Shown: positions 8,265 through 16,839 of the stretch, one piece after another
How positions within the stretch are numbered: the first letter of the stretch is position 1
How the letters are laid out: each line of letters begins with the position of its first letter
Translations under genes and position numbers: made by a program
Assembly: GCF_900187455.1 (NCBI RefSeq)
Contig: NZ_FYDX01000005.1
Span: 405,669-469,668, forward strand
From: Pseudomonas sp. Irchel 3E13
Lineage (GTDB): Bacteria; Pseudomonadota; Gammaproteobacteria; Pseudomonadales; Pseudomonadaceae
Length of the DNA: 64,000 bases
Direction of reading: 5' to 3'
The notes under the pieces: generated by a model
Told to the model about the DNA's origin: nothing
The model's input: the letters and a program-made list of their open reading frames with translations, nothing else
Database searches by the model: none

Positions 8265-10660
8265 CCAGTCGGGAGTCGTTCACCATGAGCCAACACCATC
8301 AGGACAAGCCGACCTTGCTCGAGCGCCTGATCTTCAACAACCGTCCGGTGGTGATTGGTATCTGCCTGCTGGTCAGCATCTTCCTGTTCTGGCAGGCCAC
8401 GCTGATCCGCCCGTCCACCAGCTTCGAAAAAATGATTCCGCTGGAGCACCCGTTCATCCAGAACATGCTCGAGCACCGCAATGACCTGGCCAACCTCGGC
8501 AACACCGTGCGTATCTCGGTGGAGGCGGTCAACGGCGATATCTTCGACAAGGACTACATGGAGACGCTGCGGCAAATCCATGACGAAGTCTTCTACATCC
8601 CCGGCGTTGACCGCTCGGCGCTGAAGTCGCTGTGGAGCCCCGCGGTGCGCTGGACCGAGGTGACCGAAGAAGGCTTCTCCGGCGGCGAAGTGATCCCCAA
8701 CACCTACAACGGCTCGCCGGAAAGCCTCGACGCCCTGCGCAACAACGTGCTCAAGTCCGGCCAGATCGGCCGTCTGGTGGCGAACAACTTCAAATCCAGC
8801 ATCGTCGATATTCCGCTGCAAGAGTCCTATCCCGACCCGCAGGACCAGGGGCGGCAGATCAAGCTGGACTACCAGAAGTTCTCCCACGAACTGGAAGAGA
8901 AGATCCGCGACAAGTACGAAGCGCAGAACCCGAATGTGAAGATTCACATCGTCGGTTTCGCCAAGAAAGTTGGCGACCTGATCGATGGCCTGATGATGGT
9001 CGCGGCGTTCTTCGCCATCGCGTTGGGCATCACCTGGGTCCTGCTGTACTGGTTCACCTGGTGTATCCGCAGCACCATCGCCGTGCTCACCACCACCCTG
9101 GTGGCGGTGGTCTGGCAGCTCGGATTGATGCACGTGGTGGGTTTCGGGCTCGATCCGTATTCGATGCTGGTGCCGTTCCTGATCTTCGCCATCGGTATCT
9201 CCCATGGGGTGCAGAAGATCAACGGCATCGCCCTGCAATCCAGTGACGCCGACAACGCCCTGACCGCGGCGCGACGCACGTTCCGGCAACTGTTCCTGCC
9301 GGGGATGATCGCCATTTTGGCCGACGCCGTGGGCTTCATCACCCTGCTGATCATCGATATCGGGGTGATCCGCGAGCTGGCCATCGGCGCGTCCATCGGC
9401 GTGGCGGTGATCGTCTTCACCAACCTGATCCTGCTGCCGGTGGCGATTTCCTATGTCGGCATCAGCAAGAAGGCCATCGAGCGCAGCAAGCGCGATGCGA
9501 CCTGCGAGCACCCGTTCTGGCGCCTGCTGTCCAACTTCGCCAGCCCGAAAGTGGCGCGGGTGTCGGTGCTCCTGGCGCTGGTCGCCTTCGGCGGCGGCCT
9601 CTGGTACAGCCAGAACCTGAAGATCGGCGACCTCGACCAGGGCGCGCCGGAACTGCGTCCGGACTCGCGCTACAACAAAGACAACGCCTTCATCATCGAC
9701 AACTACTCGACCAGCTCCGACGTGCTGGTGGTGATGGTCAAGACGCCGACGGAGCAGTGCTCGGTGTACAAGACCATGGCGCCGATCGACGAGCTGATGT
9801 GGACCATGGAAAACACCCCGGGCGTGCAGTCGGCGATCTCCCTGGTGACCGTGTCCAAGCAGATGATCAAGGGCATGAACGAGGGCAACCTGAAATGGGA
9901 AAGCCTGTCGCGTAACCCGGAAGTGCTGAACACCTCGGTATCCCGCGCCGATGGCCTGTACAACGGCGACTGCTCGCTGGCGCCGGTGCTGGTATTCCTC
10001 AACGACCACAAGGCGGAAACCCTTGATGGCGTGGTCGCGGCGGTCAAGGCCTTCGCCGACACGCATAACCAGGAAGGCCTGGAGTTCCTCCTGGCGGCGG
10101 GTAACGCCGGTATCGAAGCGGCCACCAACGAGGTGATCAAGTCCGCCGAACTGACCATCCTGATCCTGGTGTACATCTGCGTTGCGGTGATGTGCATGAT
10201 CACCTTCCGCTCCTTCGCCGCCACCTTGTGCATCGTCCTGCCGCTGGTGCTGACCTCGGTGCTGGGCAACGCACTGATGGCCTTCATGGGCATCGGCGTC
10301 AAGGTCGCCACCCTGCCGGTGGTGGCGCTGGGCGTGGGTATCGGCGTGGACTACGGGATCTACATCTACAGCCGCCTGGAAAGTTTCCTGCGGGCGGGCC
10401 TGCCATTGCAGGAGGCGTACTACCAGACCCTGCGTTCCACCGGCAAGGCCGTGCTGTTCACCGGCCTGTGCCTGGCGATCGGCGTGTGCACCTGGATCTT
10501 CTCGGCCATCAAGTTCCAGGCCGACATGGGCCTGATGCTGACCTTCATGCTGCTGTGGAACATGTTCGGCGCACTGTGGCTGCTGCCGGCGCTGGCGCGG
10601 TTCCTGATCAAGCCGGAGAAAATGGCCGGACAGCAGAGCAAATCGATCTTCGCTCACTGA
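8261..10660 (+). CDS. RND/MMPL-family transporter
   Basis: 799 residues with two repeated halves: a membrane segment near 37-52, a periplasmic loop, a helix bundle near 245-400 (five TMs), then a TM near 435, a second loop and a bundle near 625-780. This is the HpnN/MMPL layout rather than the 1040-residue AcrB layout. It lacks an obvious membrane-fusion partner; the only coupled gene is the YCF48-like protein. Hydrophobic or lipid-like substrates are likely from family knowledge, but nothing identifies one. Start at 8261 overlaps the upstream stop; an ATG at 8285 (MSQHHQDKPTLLERL) behind GGGAG is equally plausible. Confidence 0.85.
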   Translation: MTSRESFTMSQHHQDKPTLLERLIFNNRPVVIGICLLVSIFLFWQATLIRPSTSFEKMIPLEHPFIQNMLEHRNDLANLGNTVRISVEAVNGDIFDKDYMETLRQIHDEVFYIPGVDRSALKSLWSPAVRWTEVTEEGFSGGEVIPNTYNGSPESLDALRNNVLKSGQIGRLVANNFKSSIVDIPLQESYPDPQDQGRQIKLDYQKFSHELEEKIRDKYEAQNPNVKIHIVGFAKKVGDLIDGLMMVAAFFAIALGITWVLLYWFTWCIRSTIAVLTTTLVAVVWQLGLMHVVGFGLDPYSMLVPFLIFAIGISHGVQKINGIALQSSDADNALTAARRTFRQLFLPGMIAILADAVGFITLLIIDIGVIRELAIGASIGVAVIVFTNLILLPVAISYVGISKKAIERSKRDATCEHPFWRLLSNFASPKVARVSVLLALVAFGGGLWYSQNLKIGDLDQGAPELRPDSRYNKDNAFIIDNYSTSSDVLVVMVKTPTEQCSVYKTMAPIDELMWTMENTPGVQSAISLVTVSKQMIKGMNEGNLKWESLSRNPEVLNTSVSRADGLYNGDCSLAPVLVFLNDHKAETLDGVVAAVKAFADTHNQEGLEFLLAAGNAGIEAATNEVIKSAELTILILVYICVAVMCMITFRSFAATLCIVLPLVLTSVLGNALMAFMGIGVKVATLPVVALGVGIGVDYGIYIYSRLESFLRAGLPLQEAYYQTLRSTGKAVLFTGLCLAIGVCTWIFSAIKFQADMGLMLTFMLLWNMFGALWLLPALARFLIKPEKMAGQQSKSIFAH

Positions 10661-10677
10661 TCCACGCCTGAGTGAAA

Positions 10678-10711
10678 CCGCGGGCCAGACGCCACAACGT
10701 CTGGCCCGCGG
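10678..10711 (+). terminator. Strong hairpin after the RND transporter gene
   Basis: CCGCGGGCCAGACG and CGTCTGGCCCGCGG form a perfect 14-bp stem with loop CCACAA, 18 bases after the stop at 10660. No long T tract follows (only GCATTTGG), so it is a weak fit to the textbook intrinsic terminator. Confidence 0.7.
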
Positions 10712-10759
10712 TGCATTTGGGCTATCATTGCGCCTTTCCCCATTCATGGCAGTTGCGTA

Positions 10760-11071
10760 ATGACCACCCTTTCCCAAGCCCTGCAAGCCTGCGACATGTT
10801 GCTGATCGACGGCCTGCATGCCTTTGACTTCACCTACGACGACAGCAGCCTGCGCATCGAGTGCATGGACGGCCGCGCACTCAAGCGCTGGACCTTCACC
10901 CCCGAGCAGATCGCCGCCGCCCGTGCCGAGGGCGAGGACTGGCTGATCATCGGTGACAGCGGCGAGCACCGCCTGGTGTGCCTGAGCGCGCTGCGGGCCT
11001 CGGAAGATGACGAGGGCGACGAAGCCGATGAGGGCGACGATGAAAGCACTGCTGAACCGGCTGATCGCTAG
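10760..11071 (+). CDS. Small acidic protein, DUF5629-like
   Basis: 103 residues. Residues 1-75 look like a compact alpha/beta domain (MLLIDGLHAFDFTYDDSSLR, RWTFTPEQIAAARAEG, WLIIGDSGEHRLVCLSAL); the last 25 are an acidic tail (DDEGDEADEGDDE). I assign it to the Pseudomonas-restricted DUF5629 family from memory; no function known. A TATCATTGCGCCTTTCC stretch upstream (about 10722-10738) may hold its promoter. Its end overlaps the next gene's proposed start by 32 bases. Confidence 0.75.
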   Translation: MTTLSQALQACDMLLIDGLHAFDFTYDDSSLRIECMDGRALKRWTFTPEQIAAARAEGEDWLIIGDSGEHRLVCLSALRASEDDEGDEADEGDDESTAEPADR

Positions 11072-12158
11072 TGCCATGTTGCTGACCGCGACGGCCCACG
11101 GGCATGAAGTGCTGGTGGGCAGCTACACCGACGGCGCCAGCGAAGGTATCTACCGCTACCGTTTCGACGGCGCCAGCGGCCAGCTCGACGCGACGCCGCT
11201 GCAGGTGCAGCCGGCGAGCAACCCGTCATGGCTGACGCTGTCCGCCGACCGCCACCACCTGTTTGCGGTCAACGAGCAGGCGACGGGCAAGGTGTCGGCG
11301 TTCAGCCTCGATTCGGCCCATCACCTTGCGCCGCTCAATCAGGTCGGTAGCCAGGGCGGTGAGCCGACCCATTCCAGCCTCAGTCACGACGGGCGTTTTC
11401 TGTTCGTCGCCAACTACGGCGGCTCGACCCCGGAAGGCGGCAGCCTGAGTGTCCTGCCGGTCAAGGCGGACGGCCGGCTGGGCGCGGCGGTGCAGCGACT
11501 GCGTCACGCCGCCAGCCAGGTCAATCCCGAACGCCAGGCTGCGCCCCATGTTCATTCGCTGGTGTCATCGCCGGACGGCCGCTACCTGTTCGCCAGCGAC
11601 CTCGGCGCGGACCGGGTCTTCAGCTACCGCTATGACGGCAATGCCGCGCAGCCGCTGAGCGCGTTCGATTCGGTGGCGCTGCCGCCCGGCAGCGGGCCGC
11701 GGCATCTGCTGTTCAGTGCAGATGGCAAGCACGCCTGGCTGACCCTGGAAATGAGCGCGCAGGTGGCGACGTTCGAGTATCACGACGGCCATCTCAGGCT
11801 GATCGACACCGCAGCGCTGACCGACAGCGATGACCCCGCGGCAAAGGCCGGCGGCGCGCTGCACGGTTCGGCGGATGGGCGTTTTCTCTATGTCAGCAAC
11901 CGCGGCAGCGTCAATGAACTGCTGGTGTTTGCCATCGATCCCGATGGTGGGCGGCTGACCTTGCTGCAACGGCGTTCGGTGGAAGGCGATCATCCGCGGG
12001 AGTTCAGCCTCGACCCGGGGCAGCGCTTTGTACTGGTGGCCAACCAGAAGAGCGACACCATCGTGGTGATCCGCCGCGATACGGTCAGTGGACTGCTGGG
12101 GGAGGTGGTGCAGCGGTTCAAACAGGCGGCGCCGTCGGACCTGAAGTTCATCGACTGA
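11040..12158 (+). CDS. Lactonase-family seven-bladed beta-propeller protein, exported
   Basis: 372 residues from ATG 11040, giving a signal peptide MKALLNRLIASAMLLTATAH followed by GHEVLVGSYTDGASEGIYRY, the hallmark start of the YbhE/6-phosphogluconolactonase-like lactonase family (PF10282). Blade repeats with H-SL/HSLVSSPDGRYLFASDLG, GPRHLLFSADGKHAWL, GSADGRFLYVSNRG and EFSLDPGQRFVLVANQ are visible. The usual enzyme is cytosolic, so an exported version may act on another lactone or sugar; that is an inference. The start lies inside the preceding gene; the longer frame from 11007 would destroy the signal peptide. Confidence 0.85.
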   Translation: MKALLNRLIASAMLLTATAHGHEVLVGSYTDGASEGIYRYRFDGASGQLDATPLQVQPASNPSWLTLSADRHHLFAVNEQATGKVSAFSLDSAHHLAPLNQVGSQGGEPTHSSLSHDGRFLFVANYGGSTPEGGSLSVLPVKADGRLGAAVQRLRHAASQVNPERQAAPHVHSLVSSPDGRYLFASDLGADRVFSYRYDGNAAQPLSAFDSVALPPGSGPRHLLFSADGKHAWLTLEMSAQVATFEYHDGHLRLIDTAALTDSDDPAAKAGGALHGSADGRFLYVSNRGSVNELLVFAIDPDGGRLTLLQRRSVEGDHPREFSLDPGQRFVLVANQKSDTIVVIRRDTVSGLLGEVVQRFKQAAPSDLKFID

Positions 12159-12279
12159 CTATCAATGGCATCGATATCGGTTACTGGCGCAATGAATTTT
12201 TTCTCGCGGCGGTAGCGGCGTAGTTTTGAACCACGGCCCCAGACGGCCTCTTCACACTACCGACTTCGAGAGCCTTGCC

Positions 12280-12459
12280 ATGAATTTCAATCTTTTCCCT
12301 GTGATTGCCGCTTCAGCTATTTCCGCGTCCGTCGTCCAGGCTGCCCAGGCCCATGTCGAAATCAACCAGCGCCAATCAGCGACGCCCAGCTACACCGCCG
12401 ACTACCTGCGTCAGAGTGCCAATTTCTATGCGGCGTTGGATCACAAGGTCAGTCATTGA
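12280..12459 (+). CDS. Small exported protein of unknown function
   Basis: 59 residues: MNFNLFPVIAASAISASVVQ followed by AAQAHVEINQRQSATP. The first 23 residues are a good signal peptide with cleavage after AQA, leaving a 36-residue polar peptide. The ATG at 12280 is preceded by GAGAGCC; the frame is open upstream to 12226 but that part looks non-coding. Standalone between the lactonase gene and a REP palindrome. No family recognised. Confidence 0.6.
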   Translation: MNFNLFPVIAASAISASVVQAAQAHVEINQRQSATPSYTADYLRQSANFYAALDHKVSH

Positions 12460-12498
12460 GGTTTGTGGTGGTCTTGAGGGCCTCATCTCGCAGGTAAG

Positions 12499-12526
12499 TG
12501 TGGGAGCGGATGAATCCGCTCCCACA
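12499..12526. repeat. REP-type palindrome
   Basis: TGTGGGAGCGGAT and ATCCGCTCCCACA are exact inverted arms around GA. This is the other common Pseudomonas REP core. Lying between a plus gene and a minus gene, it may double as a bidirectional terminator. Confidence 0.8.
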
Positions 12527-12607
12527 GATTGAGGTGACCGACGCTTTGCGATTGCTTGCGCGATGTGTAGATGCGTAGATACCCATGCAACGATGAGGCC
12601 CTGAACA

Positions 12608-13195
12608 TCACCGCGCCATGACCGCCTTGAACAGCTCCGATTCCAGCCAGCCCTGCAACCACGCGCGCAAGCGCGGGTAGGGCGCCTCGGCGAACCACTG
12701 CGGTTCGACCCCGGCGAACTGGCGGATAAACGGCAGCAAGGCGGCATCCGCCAGGCTCGGGTGGCTTGCCAGCAGGTAAGCGCGCTCGCTCAAGCGCTGT
12801 TCCAGATCCGCAAGAATCACTTCCGCCTGCCGCCGATAGTGCTCCCGGGATTGCTCCGGGTAGCGCTCGGCGTATTTGTAGTGGTTCAGGTGAACCTTGA
12901 ATTCGCTGTCATTGCGGACGATCAACTGTTCGATCGCCGCTGAGGGACCGTCCTTGAGCAGCCAGTCCTGCGGATCGTTCTGCGCCAAGGCCCAGCGCAT
13001 GATGTCGAGGCTTTCTTCCAGTACCCGCCCGTCGACGCTGAGCACCGGCACGGTGCCTTTGGGCGACAGCGCCAGCATTTCGGCGGGCTTGGCTTTCAGG
13101 CTGACTTCCTCGACGCGCACCGCCACCCCGGCGTAGCGCAGCGCCAGTCGCGCGCGCATGGCGTAGGGGCAGCGGCGGAACGAGTAAAGGATCAT
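12608..13195 (-). CDS. Glutathione S-transferase-like protein
   Basis: 195 residues with the thioredoxin-like N-terminal domain MILYSFRRCPYAMRARLAL (CPYA active-site motif, as in GSTs of the glutaredoxin-2/omega-like type), the cis-Pro segment GTVPVL and the E-S glutathione contact (VLEESLDIMRW), then a helical C-terminal domain (SERAYLLASHPSLADAALLP). A thiol transferase or dehydroascorbate-reductase type activity is plausible for a CPxA motif. Start overlaps the sbcC stop by 4 bases, so it is the last gene of the sbcD-sbcC transcript. Confidence 0.88.
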   Translation of the reverse strand: MILYSFRRCPYAMRARLALRYAGVAVRVEEVSLKAKPAEMLALSPKGTVPVLSVDGRVLEESLDIMRWALAQNDPQDWLLKDGPSAAIEQLIVRNDSEFKVHLNHYKYAERYPEQSREHYRRQAEVILADLEQRLSERAYLLASHPSLADAALLPFIRQFAGVEPQWFAEAPYPRLRAWLQGWLESELFKAVMAR

Positions 13196-16100
13196 CCGTC
13201 CACCTCCAGGGTGCTCAGGCCGTTGCCCTGGCGGCGGACCTGGATCTGCACGCCGATCCGCTCATGCATTTCCTGCACATGGGAAATCACCCCGACCTTG
13301 CGGCCCTGGGCCTGCAAGCCGTCGAGGGCGTCCATGGCCAGTTGCAGGGATTCCGGGTCGAGGCTGCCGAAGCCTTCGTCGATGAACAGCGATTCGATGC
13401 GCAAGGTGCTGGAGGCCATGGACGCCAGGCCCAGCGCCAGGGCCAGCGAAACCAGGAAGGTCTCGCCGCCGGACAGCGAATGCACCGAGCGCAGCTCGTC
13501 GCCCATTTCGGTGTCTTGCACCAGCAGGCCGAGCTGGCTGCCGCCGCGTTTGAGGCGGTAGCGCCGGACCAGTTGGCGCAATTGCTGGTTGGCGTGGTGC
13601 ACCAGCAGGTCGAGGTTGTAGCCCTGGGCGATCTTGCGGAAGGTGTCGCCGCTGGCCGAGCCGATCAGTTCGCTCAGCCGCGCCCAGCGCTGCCATTCCC
13701 CGCGGGCCTGGGCGATGCGCTCGGCAAGCGCCTGGCTGGCCTGCTGGCGGCGCTGGTCTTCGGCCTGCTGCGCGCGAAGTTCGGCGCAGTGGTGTTCGTG
13801 CTGGTGCAGTTGCTGCTGGCTGGCCTGCAGCGCCAGTTCCAGTTCTTCCGGCTGCTGTTCGGTCAGGTTCAGCGCCTGATGCTGTTGCAGGCGCGCGTCA
13901 CGCTCCTGCACCCGCACGCCGGCCTGTTCGATGGCTTTTTCCGCAGTTTGCAGGCGCTGGCGCAGGCTGGCGACCTGTTCGTCGTCCATGCCGAGCAGGG
14001 CGTCCAGGCCCTGTTCGTCCAGCTCCGGGTGCGCTTGGCGCCATTGCGCGATGGCGGCATCGAGTTGCTGTTTCTCCTGCTCCAGGTGAGCGTGCTGCTC
14101 TTCGCGGGCCTTGAGTTCGCTGGCGATGGCCGCGGCCTGGGTGCGGGCTTCCTGCAACTGCTGGTTGGCTGCGGCTTCGGCGTTGCGCGCCTGTTCCACG
14201 GCCTGTTCCAGATGACGCTGCCAGCCCTCGGCGTCGGCATGTTCGCCGATCAGCGCGGTCAGGGCTTCGCGGGCCTGTTGTTGCTGGGCCTCGCTGGCGA
14301 CGAGCTGCTGTTGCAGCTTGTCCTGTTCCTGCTGACGGGCCTGTTGCTTGAGTTCAAGGGCTTCGCGCTGCTTGAGGCGCTCGTTCAGTTCCTGCTGTTC
14401 GTCTTTCTGTTGGTCGAGCAGTTGCTGGCGGGTGTTCAGTTGCTGGTCGAGGGTCAGGAAGGTTTCCGCTGGCTTGTCCCGCAGCGCGGCGAAGATATCC
14501 GCCGGCAGCAGCGGTTCGAAGTGGGCCAGTTCCTGTTGCAGGCGCTGTTCGTCGGCGTGCAGGGCGTCTTGTTGCTGGTTCAGTTGCTGGGTGGCCTGCT
14601 GACTGGCGTCGTTGGCGGCCTGAAGCTGTTGCTGCAGGCGGGCGGCGTCCTGTTGCAGGGTCAGCAGGGCGCTCTGGCGCTGTTCGTCGCGGGCGATGTC
14701 GTCGTTCAGTCGGCGCAGTTGCAGGTCGAGCCACTGGCTGCGGGAGGCGCTGTTCTGTTCCGCCAGTTGCGGGTAGAGCGGCTGGGCTTCGAGTTCCGGG
14801 GCCAGGGCCTGGAGCTGGGTGTTCAGTTGCTCCTGCTGGTGCAGGTACTCCTTGAGCTGGCCGTTGACGCCGCCGAGCTGGGAGCGCAATTCGTCCAGCT
14901 TCTGGGTGAGTTCGGTGACCGCCTTCTGGGCGTTGGCCTCTTCGCTTTCGTCGTGGCGGGCGAGGTTTTCCAGCAGCGCTTCCGGCTGATGGTAGGGGTG
15001 TTCCAGGCTGCCGCAGACCGGGCAGGGTTGCTCGTCCTGCAACTGCGTGCGCAGTTCTTCAACGCTGGCGTTGCGAGCCAGGCGCTGGCGCTCCAGCAAC
15101 TGGCGGGTGAGGGTCAGCGCTTGCTGCGCGGCTTCCAGTTCCTGCTTGCCCTGCAAGCCGGCGGCGATCAGTTGCGCGCGCTCTTGCTGGGCGCCGGACT
15201 GGCGTTCGCGCAGGGCCAGCAGGCGCTGCTCGACGTCCTGCTGACGACCCCACAGCCGCGCCAGTTCCTCGAAGCCGCGTTGCAGCTTGCGGTTGTCCTG
15301 CAGCAGGGTGCCGAGCAGGCCGATCTGTTCGGCCAGGGCCTGTGGTTCGGCGCCGGCTTCCTGGAACAGCACGGCCAGTTCGGCGCGCAATTCCTCGCAC
15401 TGACGGGCGCGGGTTTCGGCGGTCTGGCGCAGGGTCGGCAGTTCTTCGCGGCCCTTGCCCAGGCGGTTGGCGGTGAGCATCACCTGTTGCAACTGGCTGC
15501 GGTAGGCGTTCCAGGCGCTGCCCAGGCTTGCCAGCGCGGCGCTTTGTTCAAGCTGACCGGCAATGCTGGCGAGGGTCTGCTCGTGGCGTTGCTGGTGTTC
15601 GATCAGGCTCGCCAGTTGGCTGCGGCCTTCTTCGCACGCTTGCTGCGCTTGCAGCGTCAGGGCGCGGTCGCGGGTCAGCTCCTGCTCCAGGCGGGCGAGG
15701 TTGTGCTGGGTGTCGAAGGCCTGGCGCAGGCGCGGTGCGCTGTCGGTCTGTTCGCCGAGGGCGCGGGTGAGGGCTTCGCGGGCGCCGTTCAGGTCCTGTT
15801 CCAGTTGCTGCTGGCGATTGCCCAGTTCGGCCTGTTGCCGGCGCTGCTGTTCCAGCGCGCTGGCCAACGGCGTGAGCTGGTTGAGCAACTCCTGGCGTCG
15901 GGCGAACTGATGACGCTGCGGCGCGAGCTGTTCAAGGCGCCTCAGGTTCAGCCGTTCGCCGGCCAGTTGTTCCCACGCCTGGCGGGCGTTGCTCAAGTCG
16001 GCAGCCGCGGCGCCCTGCTGCGCCTGCAAGGCGTGCAACTCGTTGAGCCAGGTGCGTTGCTGTTCGAGCTGGCGCAGTTGCGCCTGTTCGGCCTTGAGTT

Positions 16101-16839
16101 GCTGTTGTGCTTCGCCGAGGCGTTCATCGAGAGCCGCGCGCTCTTCTGCGTTCATCGGCAGTACGCCGCTGGCTTCGAGTTCCAGGGCTTTATAGCTGTC
16201 GGCCGCGTCCTTGGCCTTGATAAAGGCGCGCCGCCCCAACTGGCTGTAGATCGCCGTGTTGGTGAGCTTTTCCAGCAGCTCGCTGCGCTCCTTGTCGTCG
16301 GCCTTGAGGAAGGCACTGAACTCGCTCTGCGCCAGCATCACCGCACGGGTGAACTGGGCGAAGTTGAGCCCCAGGCGGGACTCGATCAGTTGTTCGTACT
16401 CGCGCTTGCTCTGGTTGCTCAGCAGTTGCTGGCTGTCCAGGTCGTGCAGGCTCTGGCGGCTGCCTTGCAGTTTGCCGGTGGCCTTGTCACGGGCACGGTT
16501 GGTTTCCCAGCGGGCACGGTAGCGGCGGCCGTCGATGCCGACGAAGTCCACCTCGGCGAAACCGCTGCCGGTGCCGCGGCGCAGCAGGGTGCGCGGGTCG
16601 TTGGTGAGGATTTCGCCGTCGACGTCTGGGACCTTGGTTTCCCGGCCGATGTTGTCCAGCCGCGGCACCGAGCCGAACAGCGCCAGGCACAGGGCGTCGA
16701 GCAGGGTGCTCTTGCCGGCGCCGGTGGGCCCTGTGATGGCGAACAGGCCGGCGCTGGCCAGGGGGTCGGCGGTGAAGTCGATTTCGAACGGACCGGCCAG
16801 CGAGGCGAGGTTTTTCAGGCGAATGGCAAGAATCTTCAT
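13192..16839 (-). CDS. sbcC: Exonuclease SbcC, SMC-like ATPase subunit
   Basis: 1215 residues, forming with SbcD the nuclease complex that cleaves hairpins and trims double-strand ends. The Walker A motif GPTGAGKS is at 37-44. A very long Gln/Leu-rich coiled coil follows, interrupted near 605 by the zinc hook CPVC that dimerises two molecules. The ABC signature LSGGETFLVS (about 1120) and Walker B LFIDEGFGSLD lie near the C-terminus. The coiled coil is unusually Q-rich, which also produces a spurious long frame on the other strand. Starts ATG 16839 and overlaps sbcD by 4 bases. Confidence 0.97.
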   Translation of the reverse strand: MKILAIRLKNLASLAGPFEIDFTADPLASAGLFAITGPTGAGKSTLLDALCLALFGSVPRLDNIGRETKVPDVDGEILTNDPRTLLRRGTGSGFAEVDFVGIDGRRYRARWETNRARDKATGKLQGSRQSLHDLDSQQLLSNQSKREYEQLIESRLGLNFAQFTRAVMLAQSEFSAFLKADDKERSELLEKLTNTAIYSQLGRRAFIKAKDAADSYKALELEASGVLPMNAEERAALDERLGEAQQQLKAEQAQLRQLEQQRTWLNELHALQAQQGAAAADLSNARQAWEQLAGERLNLRRLEQLAPQRHQFARRQELLNQLTPLASALEQQRRQQAELGNRQQQLEQDLNGAREALTRALGEQTDSAPRLRQAFDTQHNLARLEQELTRDRALTLQAQQACEEGRSQLASLIEHQQRHEQTLASIAGQLEQSAALASLGSAWNAYRSQLQQVMLTANRLGKGREELPTLRQTAETRARQCEELRAELAVLFQEAGAEPQALAEQIGLLGTLLQDNRKLQRGFEELARLWGRQQDVEQRLLALRERQSGAQQERAQLIAAGLQGKQELEAAQQALTLTRQLLERQRLARNASVEELRTQLQDEQPCPVCGSLEHPYHQPEALLENLARHDESEEANAQKAVTELTQKLDELRSQLGGVNGQLKEYLHQQEQLNTQLQALAPELEAQPLYPQLAEQNSASRSQWLDLQLRRLNDDIARDEQRQSALLTLQQDAARLQQQLQAANDASQQATQQLNQQQDALHADEQRLQQELAHFEPLLPADIFAALRDKPAETFLTLDQQLNTRQQLLDQQKDEQQELNERLKQREALELKQQARQQEQDKLQQQLVASEAQQQQAREALTALIGEHADAEGWQRHLEQAVEQARNAEAAANQQLQEARTQAAAIASELKAREEQHAHLEQEKQQLDAAIAQWRQAHPELDEQGLDALLGMDDEQVASLRQRLQTAEKAIEQAGVRVQERDARLQQHQALNLTEQQPEELELALQASQQQLHQHEHHCAELRAQQAEDQRRQQASQALAERIAQARGEWQRWARLSELIGSASGDTFRKIAQGYNLDLLVHHANQQLRQLVRRYRLKRGGSQLGLLVQDTEMGDELRSVHSLSGGETFLVSLALALGLASMASSTLRIESLFIDEGFGSLDPESLQLAMDALDGLQAQGRKVGVISHVQEMHERIGVQIQVRRQGNGLSTLEVDG

